Shown here one piece after another: positions 16,355-25,085 of a DNA stretch of 39,353 nucleotides. Each line of letters opens with the position of its first letter. The first letter of the stretch is position 1. The notes below the pieces were generated by a model. The model saw nothing but the letters and a program-made list of their open reading frames with translations. It did not search any database and was not told where the DNA came from. The position numbers were made by a program, and so were the translations under genes. The DNA lies in assembly GCA_026786185.1 (NCBI GenBank), contig JAJAYP010000071.1:1-39353 (forward strand), read 5' to 3'. Source of the DNA: Gemmatimonadaceae bacterium (lineage in GTDB: Bacteria; Gemmatimonadota; Gemmatimonadetes; Gemmatimonadales; Gemmatimonadaceae).

Positions 16355-16933
16355 CTACATCTTCATCCCTTTCATCATGGAACCATGCATCTGCATCAGG
16401 CGCATCATCCGGGCGTGATGCGCCGGCACGGCGTCCTTCAGCTGTTGTGCGCTCTGTTCGGGAAGACGTACGAGATCCTGGCGCACGGAGTCGACGGTCG
16501 CCGTCCATGCCGCGTTCGCGGGCATGTTCATGGTGCGCATCTGCGTGTTCATCTGCGCGAGCATATTGGCCGCCATCTGCCGGTGCATCGGCAGCATGGC
16601 CTTCATCTGCTCTGGGCTCGCCTTCATCATGGCGTCCATCTGCTTCTGCATGTCGGCCATCATGGTCATGCCGCCCATGGCACTCGAGTCGCCACCCGAC
16701 ATGCCCTTCATGCCGCCCATGCCCTGCATCGGCATCCCCGACATGCTACCCGCGCTCGCGGAATCTCCCGATCCGGCGCGCATCGCGGCGGCGGCTGTAT
16801 CCACGGCAGTCTCTTTCTTGGCGCACGCACCGAGTGCAACCGCGAGGACGGCGAGCGCGATGCTGCCTCTGTACAAACCGGCGCACGAGCGCGACTGCGA
16901 CGCGGTCATCGAGATTCTGCGAGTCAGTTGCAT
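16355..16933 (-). CDS. Methionine-rich lipoprotein
   Basis: A 192-residue protein with a lipoprotein signal (LAVLAVALGAC; lipid-attached Cys37). The mature chain of about 156 residues contains 32 methionines by my count, many as MxM or MM pairs, with a Gly/Ser/Met-rich first half (SGMPMQGMGGMKGMSGG) and a helical, Met-rich second half ending MKGMKM. Several His lie near the end (HHARMM, MHGSMM). It is thus anchored at a membrane facing the periplasm and is a strong candidate for binding Cu(I) or Ag(I). The start at 16933 has GGAGAT eight bases upstream and lies 4 bp after the membrane protein gene; a longer start at 16966 would overlap that gene. It sits downstream of cusA, with the membrane protein gene between them. 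Confidence 0.82.
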   Translation of the reverse strand: MQLTRRISMTASQSRSCAGLYRGSIALAVLAVALGACAKKETAVDTAAAAMRAGSGDSASAGSMSGMPMQGMGGMKGMSGGDSSAMGGMTMMADMQKQMDAMMKASPEQMKAMLPMHRQMAANMLAQMNTQMRTMNMPANAAWTATVDSVRQDLVRLPEQSAQQLKDAVPAHHARMMRLMQMHGSMMKGMKM

Positions 16934-16937
16934 GATT

Positions 16938-17450
16938 TCATCTCCGAGATTGGATGGCAATCGCACCGGCGAGATGCCGGTCGCTCAGCCACAAGACGAC
17001 CAATGGAAGTACCAACCACTGCACGAGTGGCACCACTCCGATCCCACCGATCGTCGGCATGATCGACGAATAGCTCCAGCGACCCATTCGATACACGCTG
17101 ATGTACTCGAGCGCGATCGACACCCCGACGCCGCAGGCGATATACACCGCGATCAATCGAGGACTGGCGGCGTTGATCCATCGCCGCGTGTCGATTGCCG
17201 CGACTGCCGCGTAAGAACCGATCGTGATTCCCGCATCGCCGAACGAGGAGCGCAGGCATGCCAGAACAGTGATGCTGTGCGGCGCCGTCGCATGCAGGGC
17301 GTAGAACGGCGGGACGAGGACCTCCCACGCGAAATTGACGAGCAGACTGAACAAGGCGAGTGTCACCCAAGGCTGGTAGCGCGGCCAGGTGGTGTCGCTG
17401 CCCCGCTCCTCTGCCCTCGGCTCGAACGCCATCGGATCACGCTCACGCAT
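16938..17450 (-). CDS. Small integral membrane protein, unknown function
   Basis: A 170-residue protein with about four membrane segments (roughly residues 27-50, 65-88, 98-118 and 130-155). Recognisable points are NFAWEVLVPPFY in the first segment, CLRSSFGDAGITIGSY before the second, and YISVYRMGRWSYSSIMP between the third and fourth. The NxxWE...Y and GD patterns recall an uncharacterised family of bacterial membrane proteins, but I cannot name it. It lies between cusA and the Met-rich lipoprotein; only the lipoprotein is close enough (4 bp) to be clearly co-transcribed. A part in metal handling is possible by position alone. Confidence 0.72.
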   Translation of the reverse strand: MRERDPMAFEPRAEERGSDTTWPRYQPWVTLALFSLLVNFAWEVLVPPFYALHATAPHSITVLACLRSSFGDAGITIGSYAAVAAIDTRRWINAASPRLIAVYIACGVGVSIALEYISVYRMGRWSYSSIMPTIGGIGVVPLVQWLVLPLVVLWLSDRHLAGAIAIQSRR

Positions 17451-17481
17451 TCAACACGACCTCCGTCGTATGTCCCCGCCG

Positions 17482-17530
17482 TGCTCACGTCTGACGCTCA
17501 CAGCTCGAGCCGTCAGCTCGGCCGTGGACG
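17482..17530. repeat. Isolated copy of the AGCT repeat at the end of cusA
   Basis: This stretch matches the start of the 205-bp units (CTGACGCTCACAGCTC, GTCAGCTCGGCCGTGGACG, then a stretch like the one at 15900). AGCT occurs at 17502 and 17515, 13 bp apart, so one base of two heptads is missing. It overlaps the last codons and the stop codon of cusA (TGA at 17515-17513). Confidence 0.8.
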
Positions 17531-20500
17531 TGCAACTTCAGTCGCGTGCACACGTCGCATCAGGAGTCGCTCCTTCCATAATGAATAGATCGCCGGAATG
17601 ACCACCAGCGTGAGGATGGTGCTCGTCACCATCCCGCCCACCATCGGCGCGGCGATCCGCTTGAGCACGTCGGCCCCGACGTCCTGACTCCAGAGAATCG
17701 GCAGCAGGCCGGCAATGATGGCGACGACGGTCATCATCTTCGGACGCACGCGCTCCACCGCGCCGTACTCCACCGCGGCATCGATGTCCACCCGCGACCT
17801 GATCGCGTCGCGCGCCGCGCGGTCGCGAAAGGCGTGGTCGAGATAGATCAGCATGATCACCCCGGTCTCCGCGGCGACGCCCGCCAGCGCGATGAATCCG
17901 ATGGCCACGGCCACGCTCATGTTGTAGTCGAGCAGCCACATGAGCCACACCCCGCCAACGAGCGCGAATGGCAGCGACAGCATCACGATCGCCGTCTCCG
18001 TCACGCTCCTGAAGTTGAAGTACAGCAGGCCGAAGATGATGAGCAGGGTGATCGGCACCACGACACGCAATCGCTTCGTCGCCCGCTCGAGCGATTCGAA
18101 CTGTCCAGACCACTCGATTCGATAGCCGGGTGGCAGCGTCACATTGCGCGCGACGACCTGCTTCGCCTCGCCGACGTAACTCCCGATGTCGCGGCCGCGC
18201 ACGTCCACGTACACCACGTTGTTGAGCATCGCGTTCTCGGACTTGATCAGCGTGGACCCTTTCACCACCGTCACCTGCGCGAGTTCGCCGAGTGCTACCT
18301 GAGCACCCGATGGGGTGGCGATGAGCACGTCGCGCACGCGGTCCGGATCGTCGCGCAACTCTCGCGGATAGCGCACGAGCACGTTGAACCGCTCGCGTCC
18401 CTCGATCACCTGCCCCGCATCCATCCCGCCCACGGCGGTGGCGAGCGCCATCTGCACGTCGTCGCTCGTCATGCCGTACCGCGAGGCGGCCGCGCGATCG
18501 ATCGTCACGTCGAGGTACCGACCACCCACCGCACGCTCGGCGAACACCGATCCGGTGCCTGCGACTGAGGGCAACACGCCTTCGACTTCCTTCCCGATAC
18601 GGTCCAGCGTCGACAGGTCGGGCCCGAAGATCTTGAGTCCGACCGGTGTCTTGATGCCCGTCGCAAGCATGTCGAGCCTGTTCTTGATCGGCATCGACCA
18701 CATGTTCGCGACCCCCGGCGTGTTCACCGTATTGTTCGCTTCGGTGACGATGGAGTCGTAGGTCACCCCCGGTCGCCAGTCCTTCCGGTCCTTGAGGATG
18801 GCGATCGTCTCGATCATCGACATCGGCGCCATGTCGGTGGCGCTCTCGGCGCGCCCGATTTTCCCCATCACCGTCTTCACTTCCGGGATGCGCGCCAGCG
18901 CCGCATCACGCTGCTGCAAAATCTGCTTCGCCTGGGCCGAGCTCACGCCGGGAAAGAGCGAGGGCATGTCCATGATCGAGCCTTCGTTGAGCGGCGGCAT
19001 GAACTCGCTGCCGATGCGCGACCATGGCAGCCACGTCGCCAGCAGGATGACGCCTGCCACGGCGATCGTCGGCCAGCGATGACGCAGCACGAGCTCGATG
19101 ACGGGACGGTACGCCCGTACCAGCACGCGATTCACCGGATTGGCCGACTCGGGCTTCACCCCCTTTCTCACGAACAGTCCCATCGCCACCGGAACCAGCG
19201 TCACCGAGAGCAGCGCCGCCGAGCCCATCGCGAGCGTCTTCGTCCAGGCGAGCGGCTTGAACAGGCGCCCCTCCTGATCCTGGAGCGCGAACACGGGGAG
19301 GAACGATGCCGTGATGATGAGCAACGAGATGAAGAGCGACGGACCGACCTCCTGCGCCGACTCGATCACCAGCGTCCAGTGGTCCTTGCCCGACTTCTCC
19401 GCGTCGTTGCGCTCCATGTGCTTGTGGAGGTTCTCCACCATCACGATCGCGGCGTCGATCATCGTGCCGATGGCGATGGCGATGCCTCCAAGACTCATGA
19501 TGTTGGCGCTGAGCCCAAGCGTGCGCATGGCGAGGAGCGCCATCAGCACGCCGATCGGCAGCGTCACGATGGCGACAAGCGCGCTCGGGGCGTGCAGCAG
19601 GAACAGCACCGTGACGAGCGCGACGATGATCGATTCCTCGATCAGCTTCGTCTTGAGCGTGCGGATCGCGCGGTCGATCAGTCCCGAGCGATCGTAACCC
19701 TCCACGAAGCGCACGCCCCGTGGCATGGCGCCTTCCAGCTCGGTCATCTTCCGCTTGACGCCGTCGATCACGTTGCGGGGGTTGGCGCCGTAGCGCATCA
19801 CCACCCAGCCCGTCACCACCTCACCCTTGCCGTTCAGATCCGCGATGCCGCGCCGGATCGCCGGTCCCACCTGCACGTCCGCGACATCGCCCACCGTCAC
19901 CGGTGTGCCACCCGGCCCCATGCCGATGGAGACACCACGGATGTCGTCGAGCGACGTGAACCGGCCGCGGGCACGGACCACGTACTCCGTTCCTCCCGCC
20001 TCGAGCACGCGACCGCCGACGTCGGCGTTCGAGGCGCGGACGGCATCGGTCACCTTCTGGATCGGGATGCCGTACGCGAACAGCTTCGCCGGGTCGACCT
20101 GCACCTGATACTCCTTCTCGAACCCGCCGAACGACGCGATCTCCGCCACGCCCGGCACCGCCGTCAGCGCCGGCCGCACGGTGAAGTCCTGCAGCGCACG
20201 AAGCTCGGCGAGATTGAGCGTGCCGCTCGTGTCGGCGAGCACGTACTGCATGATCCACCCGACACCGGTGGCATCGGGCCCGAGGGTCGTGGTCGCGCCT
20301 GGCGGAAGCTTGCCGGCGATGCCGTTGAGGTACTCGAGCACGCGCGAGCGGGCCCAGTACAAATCAGTGCCGTCCTCGAACACGACGTACACCGCCGACA
20401 GTCCGAACTGGCTCATCCCGCGCACGAACTTCGCATTCGGGACCTTGAGCAGCTCGGTTTCCAGCGGATAGGTGACCTGATCCTCCACGAGCTGCGGCGC

Positions 20501-20668
20501 CTGGCCCGGCCACTCGGTCATGACGATCACTTGCGCGTCGGACAGATCGGGAATCGCGTCGACCGAGGTGTTCAGCATCGCCCACACTCCGGCGATGATG
20601 AGCGCGACGGTGCCGATGCCGACGGCGAGCGGATGCGTGGCCGACCACGCGATGATGCGCTTGAGCAT
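17513..20668 (-). CDS. cusA: CusA-type Cu(I)/Ag(I) RND efflux pump
   Basis: A 1051-residue inner membrane pump of the heavy-metal-efflux RND family. It draws energy from protons and pushes Cu(I) or Ag(I) through CusB and CusC to the outside. The start (MLKRIIAWSATHPLAVG) and VDAIPDLSDAQV match CusA. Met568, Met618 and Met667 fall exactly where the three metal-binding methionines of E. coli CusA (573, 623, 672) are expected, a constant offset of five. The charged TM4 motif (GTMIDAAIVMVENLHK) needed for the proton relay is present. It follows cusB by 6 bp. The C-terminal residues (ARPRPS) and the stop codon are encoded by a copy of the AGCT repeat, so the native end may have been changed. Confidence 0.96.
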   Translation of the reverse strand: MLKRIIAWSATHPLAVGIGTVALIIAGVWAMLNTSVDAIPDLSDAQVIVMTEWPGQAPQLVEDQVTYPLETELLKVPNAKFVRGMSQFGLSAVYVVFEDGTDLYWARSRVLEYLNGIAGKLPPGATTTLGPDATGVGWIMQYVLADTSGTLNLAELRALQDFTVRPALTAVPGVAEIASFGGFEKEYQVQVDPAKLFAYGIPIQKVTDAVRASNADVGGRVLEAGGTEYVVRARGRFTSLDDIRGVSIGMGPGGTPVTVGDVADVQVGPAIRRGIADLNGKGEVVTGWVVMRYGANPRNVIDGVKRKMTELEGAMPRGVRFVEGYDRSGLIDRAIRTLKTKLIEESIIVALVTVLFLLHAPSALVAIVTLPIGVLMALLAMRTLGLSANIMSLGGIAIAIGTMIDAAIVMVENLHKHMERNDAEKSGKDHWTLVIESAQEVGPSLFISLLIITASFLPVFALQDQEGRLFKPLAWTKTLAMGSAALLSVTLVPVAMGLFVRKGVKPESANPVNRVLVRAYRPVIELVLRHRWPTIAVAGVILLATWLPWSRIGSEFMPPLNEGSIMDMPSLFPGVSSAQAKQILQQRDAALARIPEVKTVMGKIGRAESATDMAPMSMIETIAILKDRKDWRPGVTYDSIVTEANNTVNTPGVANMWSMPIKNRLDMLATGIKTPVGLKIFGPDLSTLDRIGKEVEGVLPSVAGTGSVFAERAVGGRYLDVTIDRAAASRYGMTSDDVQMALATAVGGMDAGQVIEGRERFNVLVRYPRELRDDPDRVRDVLIATPSGAQVALGELAQVTVVKGSTLIKSENAMLNNVVYVDVRGRDIGSYVGEAKQVVARNVTLPPGYRIEWSGQFESLERATKRLRVVVPITLLIIFGLLYFNFRSVTETAIVMLSLPFALVGGVWLMWLLDYNMSVAVAIGFIALAGVAAETGVIMLIYLDHAFRDRAARDAIRSRVDIDAAVEYGAVERVRPKMMTVVAIIAGLLPILWSQDVGADVLKRIAAPMVGGMVTSTILTLVVIPAIYSLWKERLLMRRVHATEVARPRPS

Positions 20669-20674
20669 GGTCGA

Positions 20675-21994
20675 TTACCGCGGCGCCTTCGGGACCGTGC
20701 GCGCTCCAGCGGCACCCGGCATCCCACGCGTGTCCGCGCCCTTCACATCCATCCCCTTGAGCTCCGTTCCCTTCCTGTCACCTCCACTCATGTCCATTCC
20801 GGCCATGTCGCCGCCGGCGTTCGTGCGTCCTCCACCCATGCCGATCATGCTCTTCATGACCTCGGCAAGATTGGACTCCGAATCGAGAAGGAACTGCGCC
20901 GACGTGACGACGCGCTGTCCCGGCTCGAGACCCGCGAGGATCTCGACGTACTCTCCCGCGCTCGCGCCCGTCTCGACGTCGACCGGCCTCAGCTCACCCT
21001 TCCCCTGATCGACGAACACCACCGCCCGTTCGCCCGTCTGCACCACCGCGGCGCGCGGCACGGTGAGCGCCGAGCGCGTCGGCGAGGAGAGCCGCACCGT
21101 GGCGTACATCCCGGGCTTGAGCTGTCCCCCCGCGTTGGCGACGGACACACGCGCGCGCACCGAGCGGGTCTGCTCAGCGATGGTCGGATAGATGAAGGTC
21201 ACGCGGCCCTTGTACGTCCGGCCCGGATAGGTCGCGAACTCGACGTCGGCTCCCGTGCCGGCGCGCACGTTGGCCGCCTCCGTCTCGCGCACCTGCACGT
21301 CGACCCACACTTCCGTCAGGTCGGCGAGTGCGTAGAGCTCCATGCCCGCCTGCACTGCCTGACCGACGACCACCTTCTTCTCCGTGACGATGCCGCTTAC
21401 CGGGGCGTACAGCGTGACGGTGCGACGCGCGCGTCCCGTGCGGAGCACCTCGTCGATCTGTGCATCGGATACGTCCCACAGCCGGAGCCGGCGCCGAGCC
21501 GCGGCGAGCAGCTCGCCTGACGAGGACGGCACCCCCGGTACAGCGCTCTGCCCCACCGTCCGATCGAGTCGCCGCGCGAGCAGCAGCTCTTCCTGTGCGG
21601 CGAGGAGATCCGGCGAGTACACATCGGCGAGCGGCTGGCCGCGCCTCACCGGCTGGCCCGTGGTATTCACGTACAGCCGCTCGACGAAGCCGTTGATCTT
21701 GGGCGTGACGGAGGCCATCCTCGATTCATCCACCATCACGGTTCCCACCGTGCGCACGTCGGTCGACAGCGTTCGCTGCTCCACCGTACCGAACGTGACG
21801 CCGAACGTCGTGAGCTGGCTCGCGGTCAATCGCACTGCACCGTCGGGGCTCATGCCCTGCATGCCGGCCATGCCGGCCATCGAGTCGGGCGCTGCTCCGG
21901 CGGATTTCGAGCGCGTGCGTCGCACCATGATCACCACCACCACGAGCGCGATGACGATCCCGATGCCTGCAATCCACTGCGTGCGGCGAGTCAT
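20675..21994 (-). CDS. cusB: CusB-type periplasmic adaptor with Met-rich ends
   Basis: A 439-residue adaptor that links CusA to CusC. It has one N-terminal membrane segment (about 7-24), then a Met-rich stretch (SMAGMAGMQGMSPDG), barrel-sandwich halves (VTPKINGFVERLYVN, then TLYAPVSGIVTEKKVV), a helical hairpin between them and a membrane-proximal domain. The C-terminal ~70 residues are again Met/Gly-rich (MIGMGGG, GDMAGMDMSGGD). In CusB the N-terminal methionines bind Cu(I) and hand it to CusA; the Met-rich tail here would add binding sites. The start overlaps the cusC stop by 4 bp (ATGA) and the stop is 6 bp before cusA, so the three genes form one operon. Confidence 0.94.
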   Translation of the reverse strand: MTRRTQWIAGIGIVIALVVVVIMVRRTRSKSAGAAPDSMAGMAGMQGMSPDGAVRLTASQLTTFGVTFGTVEQRTLSTDVRTVGTVMVDESRMASVTPKINGFVERLYVNTTGQPVRRGQPLADVYSPDLLAAQEELLLARRLDRTVGQSAVPGVPSSSGELLAAARRRLRLWDVSDAQIDEVLRTGRARRTVTLYAPVSGIVTEKKVVVGQAVQAGMELYALADLTEVWVDVQVRETEAANVRAGTGADVEFATYPGRTYKGRVTFIYPTIAEQTRSVRARVSVANAGGQLKPGMYATVRLSSPTRSALTVPRAAVVQTGERAVVFVDQGKGELRPVDVETGASAGEYVEILAGLEPGQRVVTSAQFLLDSESNLAEVMKSMIGMGGGRTNAGGDMAGMDMSGGDRKGTELKGMDVKGADTRGMPGAAGARTVPKAPR

Positions 21995-23379
21995 GGGAGC
22001 ACCTCCGCGCCGACCAACTGTTCCAGTTCCGCCATCTTCTTCGCAAAGTCGCTCTGCGCACGATAGTACGCCGTCTCGTACTCGAGCACGGTGTTCTGGA
22101 GATCCAGCAGCGCGAGCAGCCCCGTGCGCCCCGTGCGATAGCCCGTGAGCGAGGACGAAGCCGCGGCGCGCGCCTGGGGAAGAATCGCCTTCACGTACAG
22201 CGCGAGCTGGGTGCGGTTGTGTTCGATCTCGCTCACGAGGGTCGCCACGCGCGCGCGCACGGCGCGCGTCTCGGCGCGACGCTCCGCCTTGAGAGCCGAG
22301 CGATCAGCACTCGCCTCGGCCACCGCCTGATCCTGGCGGGCGGACTTCTGCAGGCGGAGCGGGATGGACACCTGCGCCGTGAACAGATCGGGAAACGCCA
22401 CGCGATGGTTGTACTGCAGCGAGACGTCGAAGTCCGGCTTGTACTCACGGCGCGCGAGGTCGACTCGTGCGCCCTGCGCGGCGATCCGTGTTTCGAGCTC
22501 GCGAAGGAGCGGGCTGGAACGCGCGGCGAGGTCCTGGAGATCGTGAAGCGGGGGAAGTGGCGAGTCGGCGGCCCGCGCGCCGATGGTTTGTGACGTGAAG
22601 CGGATGCTCGCGGCGTCGGTGGCGACCGACGCCCGCGCAAGGCGTGCGGGAATCGTCGCGTGGCTCATGGGCGTGTCGGTCGGCCGGTCGAGCGTTGCGT
22701 TCAACTCTGCCAGCGACGCCACTCGCGCCTCGGTCAGCGCCGTCACCGTCTCGGTGAGTCGCGCGGCTTCGACGCGTGCTTTCAGGACGTCCTGCTGGGT
22801 GCCGGTTCCAGACCCGTACTGCGATTCGGTGAGGCGCACAACATCGGCGAGCAGCACCCGGCTTCGTTCCGCGATCTCGAGCGCATGATCGAGATAGGCG
22901 AGCTCGAACCACGCCTCCTTGACGGCGCGCACCACTCCACGCTGCGCACCGTCGATCGCGGAGCCCAGTGCGTCGGCGTCGAGTGTCGCGGCGCGCGTTC
23001 GGAGCGCGCGCTTGCCGGGATAGGGAAACGACTGCTGCACCCCCACCATCAGCATCGTGAAGTCGTCGTCGGTGAGGCTCGGTTTCACGATGGGGATCGC
23101 GATGAGCGCCGCCATGAGATTGGGATCGGCGCGGGCGCCCGCCGGCCTGACTCTCGCCCGCGCCGCGGTCACGCGGTGCCGCGCCGCGTCGATTGTGGGA
23201 CTTCGTTTCAGCGCCTCGGCGATGAGGAGATCGAGCGTGTCCTCACCCGTGGACTGCGACTGCGCAGGGAGCACGCCGGCGAAGAGCAGGACGACGCTCA
23301 GCACCGACGGAGCGACGACTCGCGCCCGTGCGATGCCGAGTATGCGCGTGCACCGCACGCGTTGAATGGCTGGCAACAT
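21991..23379 (-). CDS. cusC: CusC-type outer membrane efflux channel (TolC family)
   Basis: A 462-residue outer membrane factor that completes the CusCBA complex. The start at MLPAIQRV is chosen because it leaves an N-region, a hydrophobic stretch (VLSVVLLFAGVLPAQS) and a signal cleavage site; an in-frame codon 102 bp upstream is possible but adds an atypical lead. The two repeated helix-rich halves of the TolC fold are visible: an early coiled region with DPNLMAAL and SFPYPGKRAL, and a later one with YKPDFDVSLQYNHRV and NTVLEYETAYYRAQ. SFPYPGKR is typical of outer membrane factors in metal efflux. It overlaps cusB by 4 bp. Confidence 0.88.
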   Translation of the reverse strand: MLPAIQRVRCTRILGIARARVVAPSVLSVVLLFAGVLPAQSQSTGEDTLDLLIAEALKRSPTIDAARHRVTAARARVRPAGARADPNLMAALIAIPIVKPSLTDDDFTMLMVGVQQSFPYPGKRALRTRAATLDADALGSAIDGAQRGVVRAVKEAWFELAYLDHALEIAERSRVLLADVVRLTESQYGSGTGTQQDVLKARVEAARLTETVTALTEARVASLAELNATLDRPTDTPMSHATIPARLARASVATDAASIRFTSQTIGARAADSPLPPLHDLQDLAARSSPLLRELETRIAAQGARVDLARREYKPDFDVSLQYNHRVAFPDLFTAQVSIPLRLQKSARQDQAVAEASADRSALKAERRAETRAVRARVATLVSEIEHNRTQLALYVKAILPQARAAASSSLTGYRTGRTGLLALLDLQNTVLEYETAYYRAQSDFAKKMAELEQLVGAEVLP

Positions 23380-23512
23380 GAGTTCCCGATGTGGTTCGTT
23401 CCGGAACGCGCCGACCGCGGTGGCGGTCACGAGTGACGCGTCCGTGCGCGCGTGCAGCTGCAACGCGCGGCAGTGCCACACCTCGCCCAGCGGGGGAGGT
23501 GTGCGAACGATG

Positions 23513-23911
23513 CTACGCTCGGGGAGGTGGAAGCTCGGGTGCGGTGCTCGACGATGCCGGCATCAGTGCGGTCCACGACGCGTCATCGCCTGCGCGGGTC
23601 GCCAGAATCGGTAACAGCGTCGCGATGGCGTCGGAACCGAGCACGGTGACACAGGCCATGGACGCCAGGCACTGACCGGTCGCTGGTCCCGAGCACGGGC
23701 CCTGTTCTGCCGGCGGAGCATTCACGCCTTCGCGCATCCCGGGCATGTCGCGCATGGATCCTGCGCCGCCACCGGAAGGCGCGGCTGCGACGGCAGCGGA
23801 CATCGTCGCCATGCCGGGTCGCACGCACACGGCGCCGCTGGACACCAGACCGAGGTGTCCCGCGAACACGGCCATCAACAGGGCCCCGGAGCGACGCAGT
23901 CGTGTCAGCAC
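23513..23911 (-). CDS. Small secreted Met/Cys protein, paralogue B
   Basis: A 132-residue protein starting with GTG. A signal peptide (about residues 1-28) leads into a Met-rich part (PGMATM, SMRDMPGM), then a Cys-rich part (GPCSGPATGQC, then SMACVTV), and a proline-rich end, PELPPPRA. The order and end match the 147-residue protein at 2526-2969 beside csoR, so the two are probably paralogues. It precedes cusC by 133 bp and may share its transcript. Its role is unknown; a periplasmic copper-binding or copper-carrying helper for the Cus pump is a reasonable inference. The 155 bp between this gene and 24067 contain no gene and no clear promoter that I can see. Confidence 0.65.
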   Translation of the reverse strand: MLTRLRRSGALLMAVFAGHLGLVSSGAVCVRPGMATMSAAVAAAPSGGGAGSMRDMPGMREGVNAPPAEQGPCSGPATGQCLASMACVTVLGSDAIATLLPILATRAGDDASWTALMPASSSTAPELPPPRA

Positions 23912-24066
23912 ACTTCAACACTACTCAAAGAGAGGGCCGGAGGTTCGAAATCGCTCGCCTCGAGTCACCGGGCGACGGACGGCTTTTCCGCGCGCCCTGG
24001 TCGCTACGTGTGTCGTGGGCGTGACTCGGGCCAGCCCGAGCCGCTGGATCGGCTCGAACGCGCCGT

Positions 24067-24486
24067 TCAGTGCGGCAGGCTGGCCCGCACCGTCCCGTAC
24101 ACCCACGTGCCGCCGATGGCACCGAGCAGCGCGACGAGCATCACCGTCACCCCGCCACCGACGAGCGCGAACAGCGGACCGGGACACGCACCGATGATTC
24201 CCCACCCGAGCCCGAACAGCGTGCCGCCGAGCCAGTAGCGCGTGCCGCGTCCCAGCGACTTCGCCGGTATCGCGATGTCCTCGCCACCGATCGAGCGCAG
24301 ACCGAGCCGCTTGATGAGTTGCAACGACACGCCAGCGGTGAGGACCGCGGAGCCGATGATGCCATACATGTGGAAGGCCTGAAAGCGGAACATCTCCTGG
24401 ATCCTGAACCAGGACACCACATCCGACTTGATGAGCAGGATGCCGAACACCACACCGAGCGCGAGATATCGCAGCAGGCCGCGCAC
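24067..24486 (-). CDS. YeeE/YedE half-transporter (DUF6691-like)
   Basis: A 139-residue membrane protein with about four segments. The signature GACPGP (Cys101) is typical of the second half of YeeE/YedE sulfur transporters; in thiosulfate transporters such conserved cysteines pass the substrate through the membrane. It starts with GTG one base after the stop of the gene at 24488-25063, which encodes the other half, so the pair is a split transporter and the proteins likely act together. Thiosulfate or a related sulfur species is the probable cargo. It is the last gene of the sulfur-thiol operon. Confidence 0.87.
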   Translation of the reverse strand: MRGLLRYLALGVVFGILLIKSDVVSWFRIQEMFRFQAFHMYGIIGSAVLTAGVSLQLIKRLGLRSIGGEDIAIPAKSLGRGTRYWLGGTLFGLGWGIIGACPGPLFALVGGGVTVMLVALLGAIGGTWVYGTVRASLPH

Positions 24487-24487
24487 G

Positions 24488-25063
24488 TCAGCCTCCCAGC
24501 AGCATGGGGAGCAGCATCCAGGTCGAGATCAGGCCCCCGGCGAAGAAACCCAGCACGGCGATCAGCGATGGAAGCTGAAGATCGGCGAGCCCGCTGATGG
24601 CGTGACCCGAGGTGCAACCACCGGCGTACGCCGTACCGAAGCCGACGAGGAATCCGCCGCCCACGATCATGACGGCGCCGCGTATGGTGCCGAGCGCGCT
24701 CCAGTTGAACAGCTCGCGCGGCACCAGTCCACGCGCGTCTTGAATGCCGAGCGCGGCGAGCGACGCCTGCGTCGCCGGCGAGATCGACACCAGATCACTT
24801 CCAACGAGCAGGTGCACCGCAAGCGCGCCCCCGATGCCGATGCCCAGCGCGAAGGCGAGGTTCCATCCACCCGCTCGGCGCCAGTCGTAATCGAAGAACG
24901 GCGCGCGTGCGGGAAACGCCACCGCGCAGATGTGGCGCAGGTTGCTGGAGATGCCGAACGACTTGTTGCCGGCGAGCAGGAGCGCCGGTACCATGAGCCC
25001 GATCAACGGGCCCGCCACGTACCAGGCCCATGGTGCCCGGATGATCTCGATGAGTGTCGTCAT
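24488..25063 (-). CDS. YeeE/YedE half-transporter with the GGCTSGH motif
   Basis: A 191-residue membrane protein with about five segments. The core motif AYAGGCTSGHAISG (Cys150) is the hallmark of the YeeE/YedE family, in which the cysteine interacts with thiosulfate. The start at 25063 (MTTLIEII) is preferred because the longer reading adds 31 residues that are a shadow of the gene before it. It lies 22 bp after the DsbA-like gene and one base before its partner half. Presence of both halves next to a persulfide dioxygenase points to import or removal of thiosulfate or another sulfane sulfur compound. Confidence 0.88.
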   Translation of the reverse strand: MTTLIEIIRAPWAWYVAGPLIGLMVPALLLAGNKSFGISSNLRHICAVAFPARAPFFDYDWRRAGGWNLAFALGIGIGGALAVHLLVGSDLVSISPATQASLAALGIQDARGLVPRELFNWSALGTIRGAVMIVGGGFLVGFGTAYAGGCTSGHAISGLADLQLPSLIAVLGFFAGGLISTWMLLPMLLGG

Positions 25064-25085
25064 GCCTGGCACGCGTGCGCCGGCG

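Noticed and set aside
15927-16508. Two similar small minus-strand open frames
   Set aside because: They are translations of the two repeat units and do not look like proteins.
16003-16935. Plus-strand open frame with repeated peptide segments
   Set aside because: The frame is open because the repeat units have a length divisible by three; no start signal or domain is seen, and the latter half is opposite the Met-rich lipoprotein gene.
19079-21520. Long plus-strand open frame opposite cusA and cusB
   Set aside because: It is a GC-bias shadow: the product is a His/Arg/Asp-rich string without domains, while the opposite strand encodes clear RND proteins.
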